Source: Micavibrio sp. UBA1850
GTDB lineage: Bacteria > Pseudomonadota > Alphaproteobacteria > Micavibrionales > Micavibrionaceae
Direction of reading: 5' to 3'
Length of the DNA: 64,000 nt
Assembly: GCA_002338525.1 (NCBI GenBank)
Contig: DDIM01000004.1
Location: 203,378 to 267,377, forward strand
The notes under the pieces are model-generated. The model made no database searches and was not told the origin of the DNA. It was given only the letters and a program-made list of their open reading frames with translations. Of this stretch, positions 25,879-34,429 are shown in pieces. Both the position numbers and the translations under genes were made by a program. How positions within the stretch are numbered: position 1 is the stretch's first letter; each line of letters begins with the position of its first letter.

Positions 25879-27426
25879 TTATTCTCCTAGATAACGATTT
25901 TCAATGTGACTGATCAAAAAGTCAGGCGATGGCGTAAAGCCGGTTACATCTTTAAGAAGCTCATCCATTGGCTTGATACTGCCTTTAGAATGTATGTGTC
26001 TATTGAGCCATTTTGTAATGGGTTTAAAGTCACCATTACGAATACGAGAGAAGATATCGGGAATGTCTTGTTGCAATGTATCAAATAATTGCGCCGCCAC
26101 CATATGGCCTAATGTATAGGCTTGGAAATAGCCAAATTTTCCAACAAACCAGTGTACGTCTTGCATAACGCCTTCCATGTGGTTTTGTGGCATAACACCG
26201 AGGTTATCGTGCATCCACTCCGTCCAATAGGCCGGAATATCGGCAACTTCCATTTTTCCTTCAATCAAATCACATTCAATTTGAAACCTTAAAAATATAT
26301 GGAAAAAATAGGTAAGCTCGTCAGCACGTTTTCGATCCAAGCTGGGCTGTACTTGTGTTTTTATTCTATATAAATTGGCGGCCGTAAGCGATGGGTCACG
26401 AACTGTGTGAAACAACCCTTCTAGGCGAGGTGCCAAAAACTCGAAAAATTCATGTGTGCGTCCCAAGATCATTTCAACGAGAAGCGCTTGCGATTCATGC
26501 ATTGTCGTTCCCAGATCAAAAGACACGGGCTGATAACTCAACCCTCCTTTTGTCGGAAGCCCCTGGATGTAGAGGCCGTGACCACCTTCGTGCAGAGCAG
26601 ATTTCATAGAATCGAGAAAGTTTTTGGTATCAACATTTTTGATCACAAGGCGTGTGTCATCGGGTGTACCGCCTTCAACGGGGCTGTGGCCGGTTTCGTA
26701 CAATCCGCCGCGGTCATAATCAAACCCTAAAAGCTCAAGCAAGCTTCGGTTAAGCCACATCTGCCCTTCTTTTGAATACCCGCCAGCTAACGAAACAATC
26801 GGCTTGCGCGATTTTTGGCGTTCAATCACCAAAGGCATTATTTTTTTAAGTTCGGTGTTGAGGTGATTAAACCATGACCACAATTCGTTGAGTTTAACGC
26901 CGGGTGAATAATCCTGAATAAGGGCTTCGTATAATGTGGCGCTATTGCGGAATTTAGCTTTTTTCTTTGCCGTTTTACGAACATGTTTTACGACGCGCTC
27001 GAGATGGGCTTGCGCCATTTCCCAGTCATTATTTTTAAGGCATTCACGGTGTATGCGTCGCCCCTCATTGGCAATGCGCGCCGATTCTTCCATCGTGTCA
27101 TGATCAAGTATGGCATGCGTTTTATATAGCTTGACCATACCCTTTAAATTCGCGCTGTCCCATTCATCCCATAAATTGGGATAAGAGGCCATGTGTTCTT
27201 GTGCTTCTTCTAGATGAATTTGTGCCTCAGGTGAAACAATGTCGTCATGGATACGGCGGTGAAGATAGGAAATTTGATCCAAACGCCCCTCATACGCACC
27301 TTCTGGCATCGTGGTCAAAAAGTCACGACTAATAATTTCTGCAATGGCTTCCAAGCGCCCAATGTTCTTGAAACGAGATTTTAGGTTGGTATATGCAATC
27401 GAGGGGTGAGGTTTACGCTTAGCCAT
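25879..27426 (-). CDS. M32-family carboxypeptidase (Taq type)
   Basis: The protein has 515 residues, the normal size. The catalytic zinc motif is HEGGH (279-283, in SALHEGGHGLYIQG), followed by the family motifs HESQALLVEMILGR and the IKTQVQPSLDRKRADELTY region. M32 enzymes are cytoplasmic metallocarboxypeptidases that trim C-terminal residues. It starts 51 bp after mltG and ends 4 bp before the Cys-rich gene. Confidence 0.95.
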   Translation of the reverse strand: MAKRKPHPSIAYTNLKSRFKNIGRLEAIAEIISRDFLTTMPEGAYEGRLDQISYLHRRIHDDIVSPEAQIHLEEAQEHMASYPNLWDEWDSANLKGMVKLYKTHAILDHDTMEESARIANEGRRIHRECLKNNDWEMAQAHLERVVKHVRKTAKKKAKFRNSATLYEALIQDYSPGVKLNELWSWFNHLNTELKKIMPLVIERQKSRKPIVSLAGGYSKEGQMWLNRSLLELLGFDYDRGGLYETGHSPVEGGTPDDTRLVIKNVDTKNFLDSMKSALHEGGHGLYIQGLPTKGGLSYQPVSFDLGTTMHESQALLVEMILGRTHEFFEFLAPRLEGLFHTVRDPSLTAANLYRIKTQVQPSLDRKRADELTYFFHIFLRFQIECDLIEGKMEVADIPAYWTEWMHDNLGVMPQNHMEGVMQDVHWFVGKFGYFQAYTLGHMVAAQLFDTLQQDIPDIFSRIRNGDFKPITKWLNRHIHSKGSIKPMDELLKDVTGFTPSPDFLISHIENRYLGE

Positions 27427-27477
27427 AATGTTTTATATGTGGTTTTAGATGAAACAAGCAAATGAAAAAGAAAAAGA

Positions 27478-28470
27478 TTATTGCGAACGCCTAATCTTTC
27501 TCCATTGTGCCACATTTTTATTATGTTCGGCGAGAGTTTTTGCAAAAATATGTCCCCCTGATCCATCTGCAACAAAATAAATATAATCATTGGACGCAGG
27601 GTTAAGGGCCGCCTCAATTGAGGCCTTTCCAGGATTACAAATGGGACCCTTAGGCAGACCCGGATATTTGTACGTGTTATAGGCAGAATCAATACTCATA
27701 TCCTTACGAAGAAGGCGGCGGCCTAATGGGCCTTTTCCATCGTTTTTATGCTTTCCCCCTGTGATAGCATAAATCACGGTTGGATCAGTTTGCAGTGGCA
27801 TGCCTTTACGCAAACGGTTCGTAAACACACCCGCAACATCACCGCGCTCGCCTGATACACCTGTTTCCTTCTCAATTATAGATGCCATAATGATGGCCTC
27901 TTCTTTGCTGTCAAAAGGCAAATCGTTGACACGTGCGTCCCACGCTTTGTCGAGCGTGGTTTTCATCGCGTCTTGCATTTGTTCGATAATAAAAGCTGTG
28001 CCATCGCCTTTTTGATAGGCGTACGTATTGGGCAACAGGCTTCCTTCTTCTGGTACACCTTCATAGTCCTGCTTCAAACCTTTATCATTTTTTAACAGGC
28101 GCATAATTTCAAAACTTGTCAGGCCTTCGGGGATTGTCACTTGGCGTAAAATAATATCTCCTTGCTCAAGCTTTGATAAAACCTCAGACATTGAAGCGCG
28201 TGGCAAAAATTCATACTCGCCGGCCTTCAAGCTTGCGTGTTTGTCAGTCAGCCGCGTGGCAACCTTAAAAAGGAGGGGGTTATCAATGACACCATTTTCT
28301 TCTAATAGCGATGTGATGCTACTCACGCCCGTGCCTTTAGGAACAGTTACATGGACGGGCTGTTTTAAGGGGCCTGCGGCCGAATAAACGGTATAACCAT
28401 ATGAAACAACACCAGCCCCTATCGCTAAAAATAGAAAACAAACAGCAAAAAGACTTAAAACAAACTTCAT
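27478..28470 (-). CDS. mltG: Endolytic murein transglycosylase MltG (YceG)
   Basis: The 330-residue protein has an N-terminal membrane anchor (about 3-27) and a LysM-like segment (VTVPKGTGVSSITSLLEENGVI). The YceG catalytic domain shows LPNTYAY, ASIIEKETG with the catalytic Glu200, NRLRKGMPLQTDPTVIYA, and a final YNTYKYPGLPKGPICNPG. MltG cuts nascent glycan strands and sets their length. Its ATG overlaps the upstream gene stop by 4 bp. In many alphaproteobacteria mltG follows acpP-fabF; here two opposite-strand genes and a transglutaminase-like gene lie between. Confidence 0.96.
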   Translation of the reverse strand: MKFVLSLFAVCFLFLAIGAGVVSYGYTVYSAAGPLKQPVHVTVPKGTGVSSITSLLEENGVIDNPLLFKVATRLTDKHASLKAGEYEFLPRASMSEVLSKLEQGDIILRQVTIPEGLTSFEIMRLLKNDKGLKQDYEGVPEEGSLLPNTYAYQKGDGTAFIIEQMQDAMKTTLDKAWDARVNDLPFDSKEEAIIMASIIEKETGVSGERGDVAGVFTNRLRKGMPLQTDPTVIYAITGGKHKNDGKGPLGRRLLRKDMSIDSAYNTYKYPGLPKGPICNPGKASIEAALNPASNDYIYFVADGSGGHIFAKTLAEHNKNVAQWRKIRRSQ

Positions 28471-29255
28471 GGTAAAAAATGTCCCTTAATAAAGGTTGGA
28501 AGGTTGATATCTGGAATATAGGGCGTAAACGGCGGATAAAATTGCCCATGGCGGGTATAAAGCCCATAGACAATTGTAAAGGGGCGTCTTAAAAGCCAAT
28601 AAATCTCACCTTGGTTTTCATCATCCCATACAAATGCGTCTTTGTTGTCTATATTGTTCCATGTCTCAAGCGAGATGGGCTCACCTTGACTATCCAGTGA
28701 AATCCAGCGGGCATTTGTATCGACAAACATCCAGCCTTTTTGTGTTAAAACCTCGACCAATGCATGCGAGCGTAAATCATTGCCACTGTCGATCGCCATT
28801 GTTTCTGGGGGGATAAAAGTTTTGTCACGGCTAAAAACAGACACAAACCGTACTGTAAACCCATAATAGCGAAGGGCTTTTTCTATGCTACGTCCCCGGT
28901 CGCTACATTGACCGTGCCCTGCATCAAGTAAATCTTGTGGTTCGCGTGTTTGACCCAAAGGGATTTTAAGAAGCGTTGGCGAGGCATCAAGAACGGCATC
29001 TTGTATATGACGAATGAACAAAACTTCACGCTCAAAGTCGCGTTTTTGATCATTTTTAAACTCTCCGACCATTTTTTTTACAGCAATTTCATCTTCGGGC
29101 GTGATTTTTGTCGAAACATTATGCACAATGAGTAAAGAGATAAAGACGAACGATAGAATGCTACAAAAAAACAACCCCTTTTTAAACACACCCCAGCCAC
29201 TTGATGAAGAGGCGCTAAAAAAGCGCTCGATTGGGTTTTTGTTTTTTTGGGTCAT
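28467..29255 (-). CDS. Membrane-anchored transglutaminase-like protein
   Basis: The 262-residue frame has one hydrophobic segment (about 27-46) and an outward-facing domain. A transglutaminase-like Cys-His-Asp triad is visible: Cys117 (GHGQCSDRGRS), His164 (RSHALVEVL) and Asp179 (MFVDTNARW). Such domains can be peptidases or amidases. The start is uncertain: ATG 29255 lies within the first codons of the divergent ligase gene, and a GTG at about 29189 would leave a shorter N terminus that still spans the membrane. It overlaps mltG by 4 bp. Next to O-antigen-ligase-like genes it may serve polysaccharide assembly, which is inference. Confidence 0.8.
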   Translation of the reverse strand: MTQKNKNPIERFFSASSSSGWGVFKKGLFFCSILSFVFISLLIVHNVSTKITPEDEIAVKKMVGEFKNDQKRDFEREVLFIRHIQDAVLDASPTLLKIPLGQTREPQDLLDAGHGQCSDRGRSIEKALRYYGFTVRFVSVFSRDKTFIPPETMAIDSGNDLRSHALVEVLTQKGWMFVDTNARWISLDSQGEPISLETWNNIDNKDAFVWDDENQGEIYWLLRRPFTIVYGLYTRHGQFYPPFTPYIPDINLPTFIKGHFLP

Positions 29256-30396
29256 GTATCTCTTGCTTTCGCCGTTTTATATTTTCAATAGCGGTTTGCC
29301 TCAGCCTGCCGATATTTTAATTTTCACTGGTATTATTATATTCTTTTCTTACAGATTTTTAACATCTGGTGATCAGGATAATGCAAATATCACGGGAGTC
29401 TACATTTTTGGTGGGATATTTGTAGGTCTAACAACATCTATAAATTTGATTCATTATTTTTTTACGCCCGACGTGAAATTTATGCTGCACAGCATCTATT
29501 ATTTTTTCAACTTTTTGATTTTTGTATTCGGCATACTCATTTTCAGAAGCTATCCCAAAATGGCTAATTACTACAGCTACTGGGCTGTAGTAATCATTTG
29601 TATTCTTGAATTCTTAGTTGTGATGTTTTTCCCAGATATGGAGGATTACAGAGCCAGCGGCACATTCAACCGGTCAAACCAGCTTGCATACTGGGGCATA
29701 TTGACGGCAGCAGCCCTCCTTATACTCAAGCGCACATCGCCGATCACACTACTGGATTTACTTTTACTGGCCATGATCGGCTATATTGAAATGAAAGCGC
29801 TCTCTAAAGCAGGGATCATTGTGTATTTCATGCTTTTGATGATTGCCTTTATCTCGCCGAATATCACAAAAAAAATGCGCTGGATTGCGTTTATCTGCTT
29901 CACAGTTTTGATGTTAGTAAAGTTCCAAACGCCACAAAATGTAGCTGTTTTTATTCAAAAGATAGAAACTTTGGAGGCTGTATCTGATCGTATGAAAACA
30001 TTAGGTAAGCAGGCCGATGACACGCCTGCGGGCCGAGGGTATGACCGATTGATAGAGCACCCACAATTTTTGATTGTGGGCGCTGGCGAGGGTGCGCATT
30101 GGCGATTTGGCCGCCAAGAGCTTCACTCTGGGATTGCCACACTTATATTTAGCTACAGCATCTTTGGGTTTGGTGTTTTTGTTCTGTTTTTAGGAAGCGT
30201 ATTCTACAGGCTTCCTTGGCATTACACGGCTATGCTTATTCCGATATTTATGTATGGTCTAACACACCAAAATGTTCGGTTCAGCTATTTTTGGGTGTTC
30301 TTAGCATTGGCCTATTCGTGGCACTTCATTAAGCGTGAGGAAGATGGAGGCGATCAAGCGGATCGTCTAGAAGGTGTGTCGGTAGATGGTCAATAA
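29158..30396 (+). CDS. O-antigen ligase/polymerase-like membrane protein, copy 1
   Basis: The protein has about 412 residues and ten or more hydrophobic spans. The family signature is seen as FNRSNQLAYW, then ALSKAG, and a large periplasmic loop with GRGYDRLIEHPQFLIVGAGEGAH and QELHSGIATLIFSYSIFG, as in Wzy/WaaL-type proteins that join or extend surface polysaccharide. Starts at 29128 and GTG 29101 are also open. The ATG at 29158 is preferred because it precedes the first span and reduces the overlap with the divergent gene. It is clearly a paralogue of the next gene. Confidence 0.85.
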   Translation: MLQKNNPFLNTPQPLDEEALKKRSIGFLFFWVMYLLLSPFYIFNSGLPQPADILIFTGIIIFFSYRFLTSGDQDNANITGVYIFGGIFVGLTTSINLIHYFFTPDVKFMLHSIYYFFNFLIFVFGILIFRSYPKMANYYSYWAVVIICILEFLVVMFFPDMEDYRASGTFNRSNQLAYWGILTAAALLILKRTSPITLLDLLLLAMIGYIEMKALSKAGIIVYFMLLMIAFISPNITKKMRWIAFICFTVLMLVKFQTPQNVAVFIQKIETLEAVSDRMKTLGKQADDTPAGRGYDRLIEHPQFLIVGAGEGAHWRFGRQELHSGIATLIFSYSIFGFGVFVLFLGSVFYRLPWHYTAMLIPIFMYGLTHQNVRFSYFWVFLALAYSWHFIKREEDGGDQADRLEGVSVDGQ

Positions 30397-31627
30397 TCTA
30401 AAACTACATACGGAGCACTTGGATACGGGGGGGATGTCTACCCTTGTCTTTATTTTGATATGGGCTGGATACCTTCTTTTATCTCCTTTTTATATCTTTA
30501 ACAGTGGTCTGCCTCAACCCGCCGATATGCTCCTTGTTTTTGGTGTTTTGCCTGCCCTTATTTTAGCGGCTATAAACTTCAAAGGGCGTATTTCGGCCAT
30601 GCATATTTCAGGGGCGCTCTTTGTGATCCTGACACTTTGTATCAACCTCATATACTTTTTATATATTGGTGATCGATCCTTTGTTCCGCCAAGTCTATTT
30701 TATGTGTTTAATTTCGGGGTGTTTCTTTTCATCATCTATTTGTTCAAGCGCGCCCCACAGCTTATGAACCGTGTCACATATCTAGTTATCTCTGCAATTA
30801 TTCTCATGCAGCTCGTATATGTCATAGGCGTAAGTCCCGATGGTGGACGCCATCAGGGAACATTCAATAACCCAAACCAGCTCGCGTACTGGTCCTTATT
30901 GATGAGCGTGATGATTATTGTTTTAAAAAGGGGGGCAAGTATAAACCTATTTGATCTTATCCTCTTCAGTGCGTTGGCGTTCTTACAATCTGAAGCTCTG
31001 TCAAAAGCAGGGATGATATCTTACGGTGTGCTTCTTGTGTTCGTGGCATTCCAACCTGCTACAAATAAAAAGCTAAAGGCATTGTTTGTATTTGGTCTGT
31101 TTGCTTTCTTTATCACTGAAATTACAGCGCCTCAGCAAGTAAAAAGCTGGGTTATTGCCGCTGATAATATTAGTGCCGTGATGCACAGACTTGGCAAAAT
31201 TGGCGTTGAGGTAGACGATAGCCCCATGGCAAGGGGGTATTCTCGCCTTATTGAATATCCTGAATATATTCTCGTTGGCGCTGGTGAAGGGGCGCATTGG
31301 CGTTTCAATGCCCGCCAAGAGTTGCACTCTGGTCTTGCGACAATACTCTTTTCCTATGGAATTTTAGGCTTTACGCTGTTTTTGTCGTTTTTAGGATTTA
31401 TATTTATCAGAATTCCGTTTTATCACACATTCCTGCTAGCGCCTTTAATTCTTTACGGGCTCACACACCAAAATTTCAGAAACACGGCGTTTTGGGTGTT
31501 CTTGGCTGCATGCTATGCACATAAATACTTCACGGCTAACATAAACCACAACGACAGTGTTAGAGACATGGCCGAACACGACAACAAGCCACGTCAGCAA
31601 GTGTTGAGTAAACAAAGTGTGCGGTAA
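30386..31627 (+). CDS. O-antigen ligase/polymerase-like membrane protein, copy 2
   Basis: This 413-residue paralogue shares long near-identical motifs with the gene before it: YLLLSPFYIFNSGLPQPAD at the first span, ALSKAG, GAGEGAHWRF, and QELHSG, with the family motif here intact as FNNPNQLAYW. Multiple membrane spans and the loop with conserved His match the O-antigen ligase family. The ATG at 30386 overlaps the previous gene by 11 bp; an ATG at 30434 would remove the overlap. It ends 6 bp from the convergent fabF stop. Confidence 0.87.
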   Translation: MVNNLKLHTEHLDTGGMSTLVFILIWAGYLLLSPFYIFNSGLPQPADMLLVFGVLPALILAAINFKGRISAMHISGALFVILTLCINLIYFLYIGDRSFVPPSLFYVFNFGVFLFIIYLFKRAPQLMNRVTYLVISAIILMQLVYVIGVSPDGGRHQGTFNNPNQLAYWSLLMSVMIIVLKRGASINLFDLILFSALAFLQSEALSKAGMISYGVLLVFVAFQPATNKKLKALFVFGLFAFFITEITAPQQVKSWVIAADNISAVMHRLGKIGVEVDDSPMARGYSRLIEYPEYILVGAGEGAHWRFNARQELHSGLATILFSYGILGFTLFLSFLGFIFIRIPFYHTFLLAPLILYGLTHQNFRNTAFWVFLAACYAHKYFTANINHNDSVRDMAEHDNKPRQQVLSKQSVR

Positions 31628-31633
31628 AAATAA

Positions 31634-32905
31634 TTAAACTGATTTGATAACAAGACTAGCGTTCGTACCACCAAAGCCGAAAGAGTTCGAAAGAACAGCA
31701 TCTATGTTCTTTTCTTTGGCTTTGTGAGGGACTAAATCAATACCCTTACAAGATTCAGAAACATTGTCCAAATTGCGTGTAGGGGGAATTGTGTTCGTTT
31801 CTAATGCTTTTACTGAATAGATGGCCTCTACAGCGCCAGCAGCCCCTAAAAGGTGCCCAATTGATGATTTCGTAGACGACATTGAGATGTCATCAATACT
31901 GTCTTTAAACATACGTTTAACGGCGCCACATTCGATACCGTCACCCATAGGTGTTGATGTCCCATGTGCGTTAACATAGTCAATATCAGACGGGGACATA
32001 TCAGCGCGCTTCAATGCGGCTTCCATGGCGCGGTACCCACCGTTGCCATCTTCAGCAGGTGACGTAATGTGATAAGCATCCCCTGACATACCATAGCCAA
32101 CGATTTCACCATATATTTTGGCACCGCGTGCTTTTGCATGCTCATACTCTTCCAAAATAAGAAGACCAGCCCCTTCGGCAATTACAAATCCGTCACGACC
32201 GTCATCAAAAGGACGAGAGGCAGCAGTTGGATTATCATTGTAAGATGTAGATAAAGCGCGCAGCGCAGCAAATGATGACACGCCAATACGGTTAACAGCC
32301 GCTTCCGCGCCTCCAGCAACCATAACATCAGCATCATCTAAGGCAATCATACGGGCAGCATCACCAATGGCGTGCGTACCAGAGGCACACGCAGTCACCA
32401 CAGAGTGGTTAGGGCCTTTAAATCCGTATTTAATAGAAACATGTCCCGAAGCAAGGTTAATAAGCATGCCGGGAACTGAAAAAGGTGACACACGACGTGG
32501 TCCTTTTCCGTCAAGAGTACCAGATGTTTCATAAACTGTTTGAAGTCCGCCAATGCCGGATCCAATCATAACACCAGTACGTAGTAAACCTTCTTCATCC
32601 TGAGGCATCCAGCCACTGTCTTTGACAGCTTCTTCAGCCGCCGCAAGAGCATAAATAATGAAAGTGTCGACTTTCTTTTGCTCTTTAGGTTCTAGATAAT
32701 TATCAGGATTAAACGCATGATCGCCTTCAAAACCTTCTGAAACATGTGGGACGAGGCCCGCGATTTGTGAACTGATGTCTGATGCATCAAAACGTTCTAT
32801 TTTTCGCAGGCCGCTTTTTCCTGACGTTATTTCAGCCCAGTTATGATCAACCCCTAAACCTAGAGGCGAAACCATTCCCATGCCTGTAATAACTACACGT
32901 CTCAT
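31634..32905 (-). CDS. fabF: Beta-ketoacyl-ACP synthase II
   Basis: FabF elongates acyl chains by condensing acyl-enzyme with malonyl-ACP. The 423-residue sequence begins MRRVVITGMGMVSPLG and carries the Cys-His-His triad: VTACASGTHAIG, VNAHGTSTPMGD and SIGHLLGAAGAVEAI. Normal length. It lies 47 bp after acpP in the order fabG, acpP, fabF. Confidence 0.97.
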   Translation of the reverse strand: MRRVVITGMGMVSPLGLGVDHNWAEITSGKSGLRKIERFDASDISSQIAGLVPHVSEGFEGDHAFNPDNYLEPKEQKKVDTFIIYALAAAEEAVKDSGWMPQDEEGLLRTGVMIGSGIGGLQTVYETSGTLDGKGPRRVSPFSVPGMLINLASGHVSIKYGFKGPNHSVVTACASGTHAIGDAARMIALDDADVMVAGGAEAAVNRIGVSSFAALRALSTSYNDNPTAASRPFDDGRDGFVIAEGAGLLILEEYEHAKARGAKIYGEIVGYGMSGDAYHITSPAEDGNGGYRAMEAALKRADMSPSDIDYVNAHGTSTPMGDGIECGAVKRMFKDSIDDISMSSTKSSIGHLLGAAGAVEAIYSVKALETNTIPPTRNLDNVSESCKGIDLVPHKAKEKNIDAVLSNSFGFGGTNASLVIKSV

Positions 32906-32952
32906 AATATTATATCAAAAATATAACTTAGATTTGAAAACGACTTAATAAA

Positions 32953-33189
32953 TTAAGATGCGTTTGCAGAGATGAAGTTAACAGCATCACCAACAGTTTG
33001 GATGTTTTCTGCTGCATCATCAGGGATTTCAACGTTGAATTCTTCTTCAAACGCCATAACAAGTTCAACTGTGTCAAGAGAGTCGGCTCCCAAGTCATCG
33101 ATGAAGCTTGCGTTTTCTGTAACTTTACTTTCTTCTACGCCAAGATGTTCAACAACAATCTTTTTTACGCGTTCAGCTATGTCACTCAT
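32953..33189 (-). CDS. acpP: Acyl carrier protein
   Basis: The acidic 78-residue protein starts MSDIAERVKKIVVEHLG and holds the phosphopantetheine site GADSLDTVE (Ser37). It carries fatty acyl chains for the Fab enzymes and lipid A synthesis. An upstream ATG at 33228 is open, but 33189 has AAGGAAA 5 bp before it and gives the conserved start. A good promoter lies about 50 bp upstream, so acpP-fabF can be expressed apart from fabG. Confidence 0.97.
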   Translation of the reverse strand: MSDIAERVKKIVVEHLGVEESKVTENASFIDDLGADSLDTVELVMAFEEEFNVEIPDDAAENIQTVGDAVNFISANAS

Positions 33190-33237
33190 AGTATTTCCTT
33201 TTCTGTTTGATTCTCGTCTATAAGTCAATCGGGCGTG

Positions 33238-33266
33238 AACATATCCACCATTGTAACCGATTGCAA
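33238..33266 (-). promoter_or_regulatory. Candidate sigma70 promoter for acpP-fabF
   Basis: Reading the minus strand, TTGCAA (33266-33261) is followed after exactly 17 bp by TATGTT (33243-33238), each with 4 of 6 consensus matches. It implies a leader of about 40 nt ending in the acpP ribosome site. Confidence 0.55.
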
Positions 33267-33392
33267 GAACTTTATTTTGTTACCATGCTTTTTACACGAA
33301 ATCGACGGATAGACCAGCTCTTTCAGCATAAAGCATGTGGATATGTTTCTCTCAAGATTAATTTAGGGGTAATTTAGGCGCGATATTATGCC

Positions 33393-34130
33393 TTAAATCA
33401 TCGCCATTCCGCCATTTACGTGCGTAGTAGAGCCTGTTACATAACCTGCCTCAGAACTGGCTAGATATGTGACCGCAGAGGCGATGTCTTCGGCTGATCC
33501 CATGCGTCCGGCAGGGATTTTAGCATTAATCGTCTCTTTTTGGCCATCATCAAGAGCCTCAGTCATGGCTGTTGCGATAAAGCCAGGGGCCACACAATTT
33601 ACAGTAATGCCGCGGCTTGCAACTTCTTGTGCCATAGCCTTTGACCATCCGATCATACCAGCTTTTGACGCAACATAGTTACACTGCCCTGGGTTTCCGG
33701 TAACACCAACAACAGAGGCAATGTTCACAATGCGCCCATAGCGGCGTTTCATCATGCCACGCTGTACGGCTTTAGCTAGTTTGAAAGGCGCTGTTAGGTT
33801 AACGTCCAAAACATCTTGCCATTCTTCGTCTTTCATACGCATTGATAAATTATCGCGTGTCAGACCTGCGTTATTGACGAGAATGTCAATTTGACCCATG
33901 GCTTCATCAGCACGTTTAACGAGATCTGTAACCGCCTCATCAGAAGATAAATCCGCAGGCAAAACATGAACGCGCTCTCCAAGAGCCTCAGCAAGTGCAT
34001 TTAATTTGTCTTCATTACGACCAGAAATGGCTACCGTTGCGCCTTGTGTATGAAGAGCCTTTGCAATTGCCTCTCCAATGCCGCCAGTAGCGCCTGTAAC
34101 GAGTGCCGTTTTTTCTGAAAGATCAAACAT
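33393..34130 (-). CDS. fabG: 3-oxoacyl-ACP reductase
   Basis: This short-chain dehydrogenase has 245 residues. The NADP-binding TGATGGIGEAIA motif, NNAGLTRDNLSMRM, Ser in NIASVVG and YVASK (Tyr and Lys of the active site) are all present, as is the C-terminal GSTTHVNGGMAMI typical of FabG. It reduces 3-ketoacyl-ACP in fatty-acid synthesis. acpP starts 203 bp downstream with its own promoter. Confidence 0.96.
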   Translation of the reverse strand: MFDLSEKTALVTGATGGIGEAIAKALHTQGATVAISGRNEDKLNALAEALGERVHVLPADLSSDEAVTDLVKRADEAMGQIDILVNNAGLTRDNLSMRMKDEEWQDVLDVNLTAPFKLAKAVQRGMMKRRYGRIVNIASVVGVTGNPGQCNYVASKAGMIGWSKAMAQEVASRGITVNCVAPGFIATAMTEALDDGQKETINAKIPAGRMGSAEDIASAVTYLASSEAGYVTGSTTHVNGGMAMI

Positions 34131-34185
34131 AATTTATATCCTTTTATTTTATGTGCTCATATGCGGGGGAATAATTACTAAAAGT

Positions 34186-34276
34186 GGAAAGCCGAACATG
34201 ACCCGGGTAAGTTCGTTGTGGCTGCTTCTTTTCAGATCTGACCAGATTGGCGAGCTACCCGCCCAGCCGACTTTCC
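34186..34276 (-). ncRNA. ffs: Signal recognition particle RNA (4.5S type)
   Basis: On the minus strand about 91 nt fold into one long hairpin: the ends GGAAAG and CTTTCC pair. The centre holds the SRP core GGTCAGAT-CT-GAAA-AG-AAGCAGCC, with the symmetric loop, a CT/AG stem and a GAAA tetraloop. This is the Ffh-binding domain of bacterial SRP RNA, needed for cotranslational membrane targeting. A promoter with exact spacing lies directly upstream. Ends are estimated from pairing and may be off by a few bases. Confidence 0.9.
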
Positions 34277-34283
34277 GTAGATA

Positions 34284-34312
34284 GATATAAACAAGCAAAG
34301 CAAGATCATCAA
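34284..34312 (-). promoter_or_regulatory. Promoter of the SRP RNA gene
   Basis: On the minus strand TTGATG (34312-34307), a 17-bp spacer and TATATC (34289-34284) lie 7 bp before the first base of the predicted SRP RNA. That is the spacing expected for initiation at the first G of GGAAAG. Confidence 0.65.
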
Positions 34313-34429
34313 GAGAAAAGTAATACCAAGATTATGAGGCCAGTTATACTTGGGTTACAAAGACATGATACTGATGTCGTTAATATGCGAGAACACAAAT
34401 ATTGGATTATGTCTTTCCAAAGACTTATT

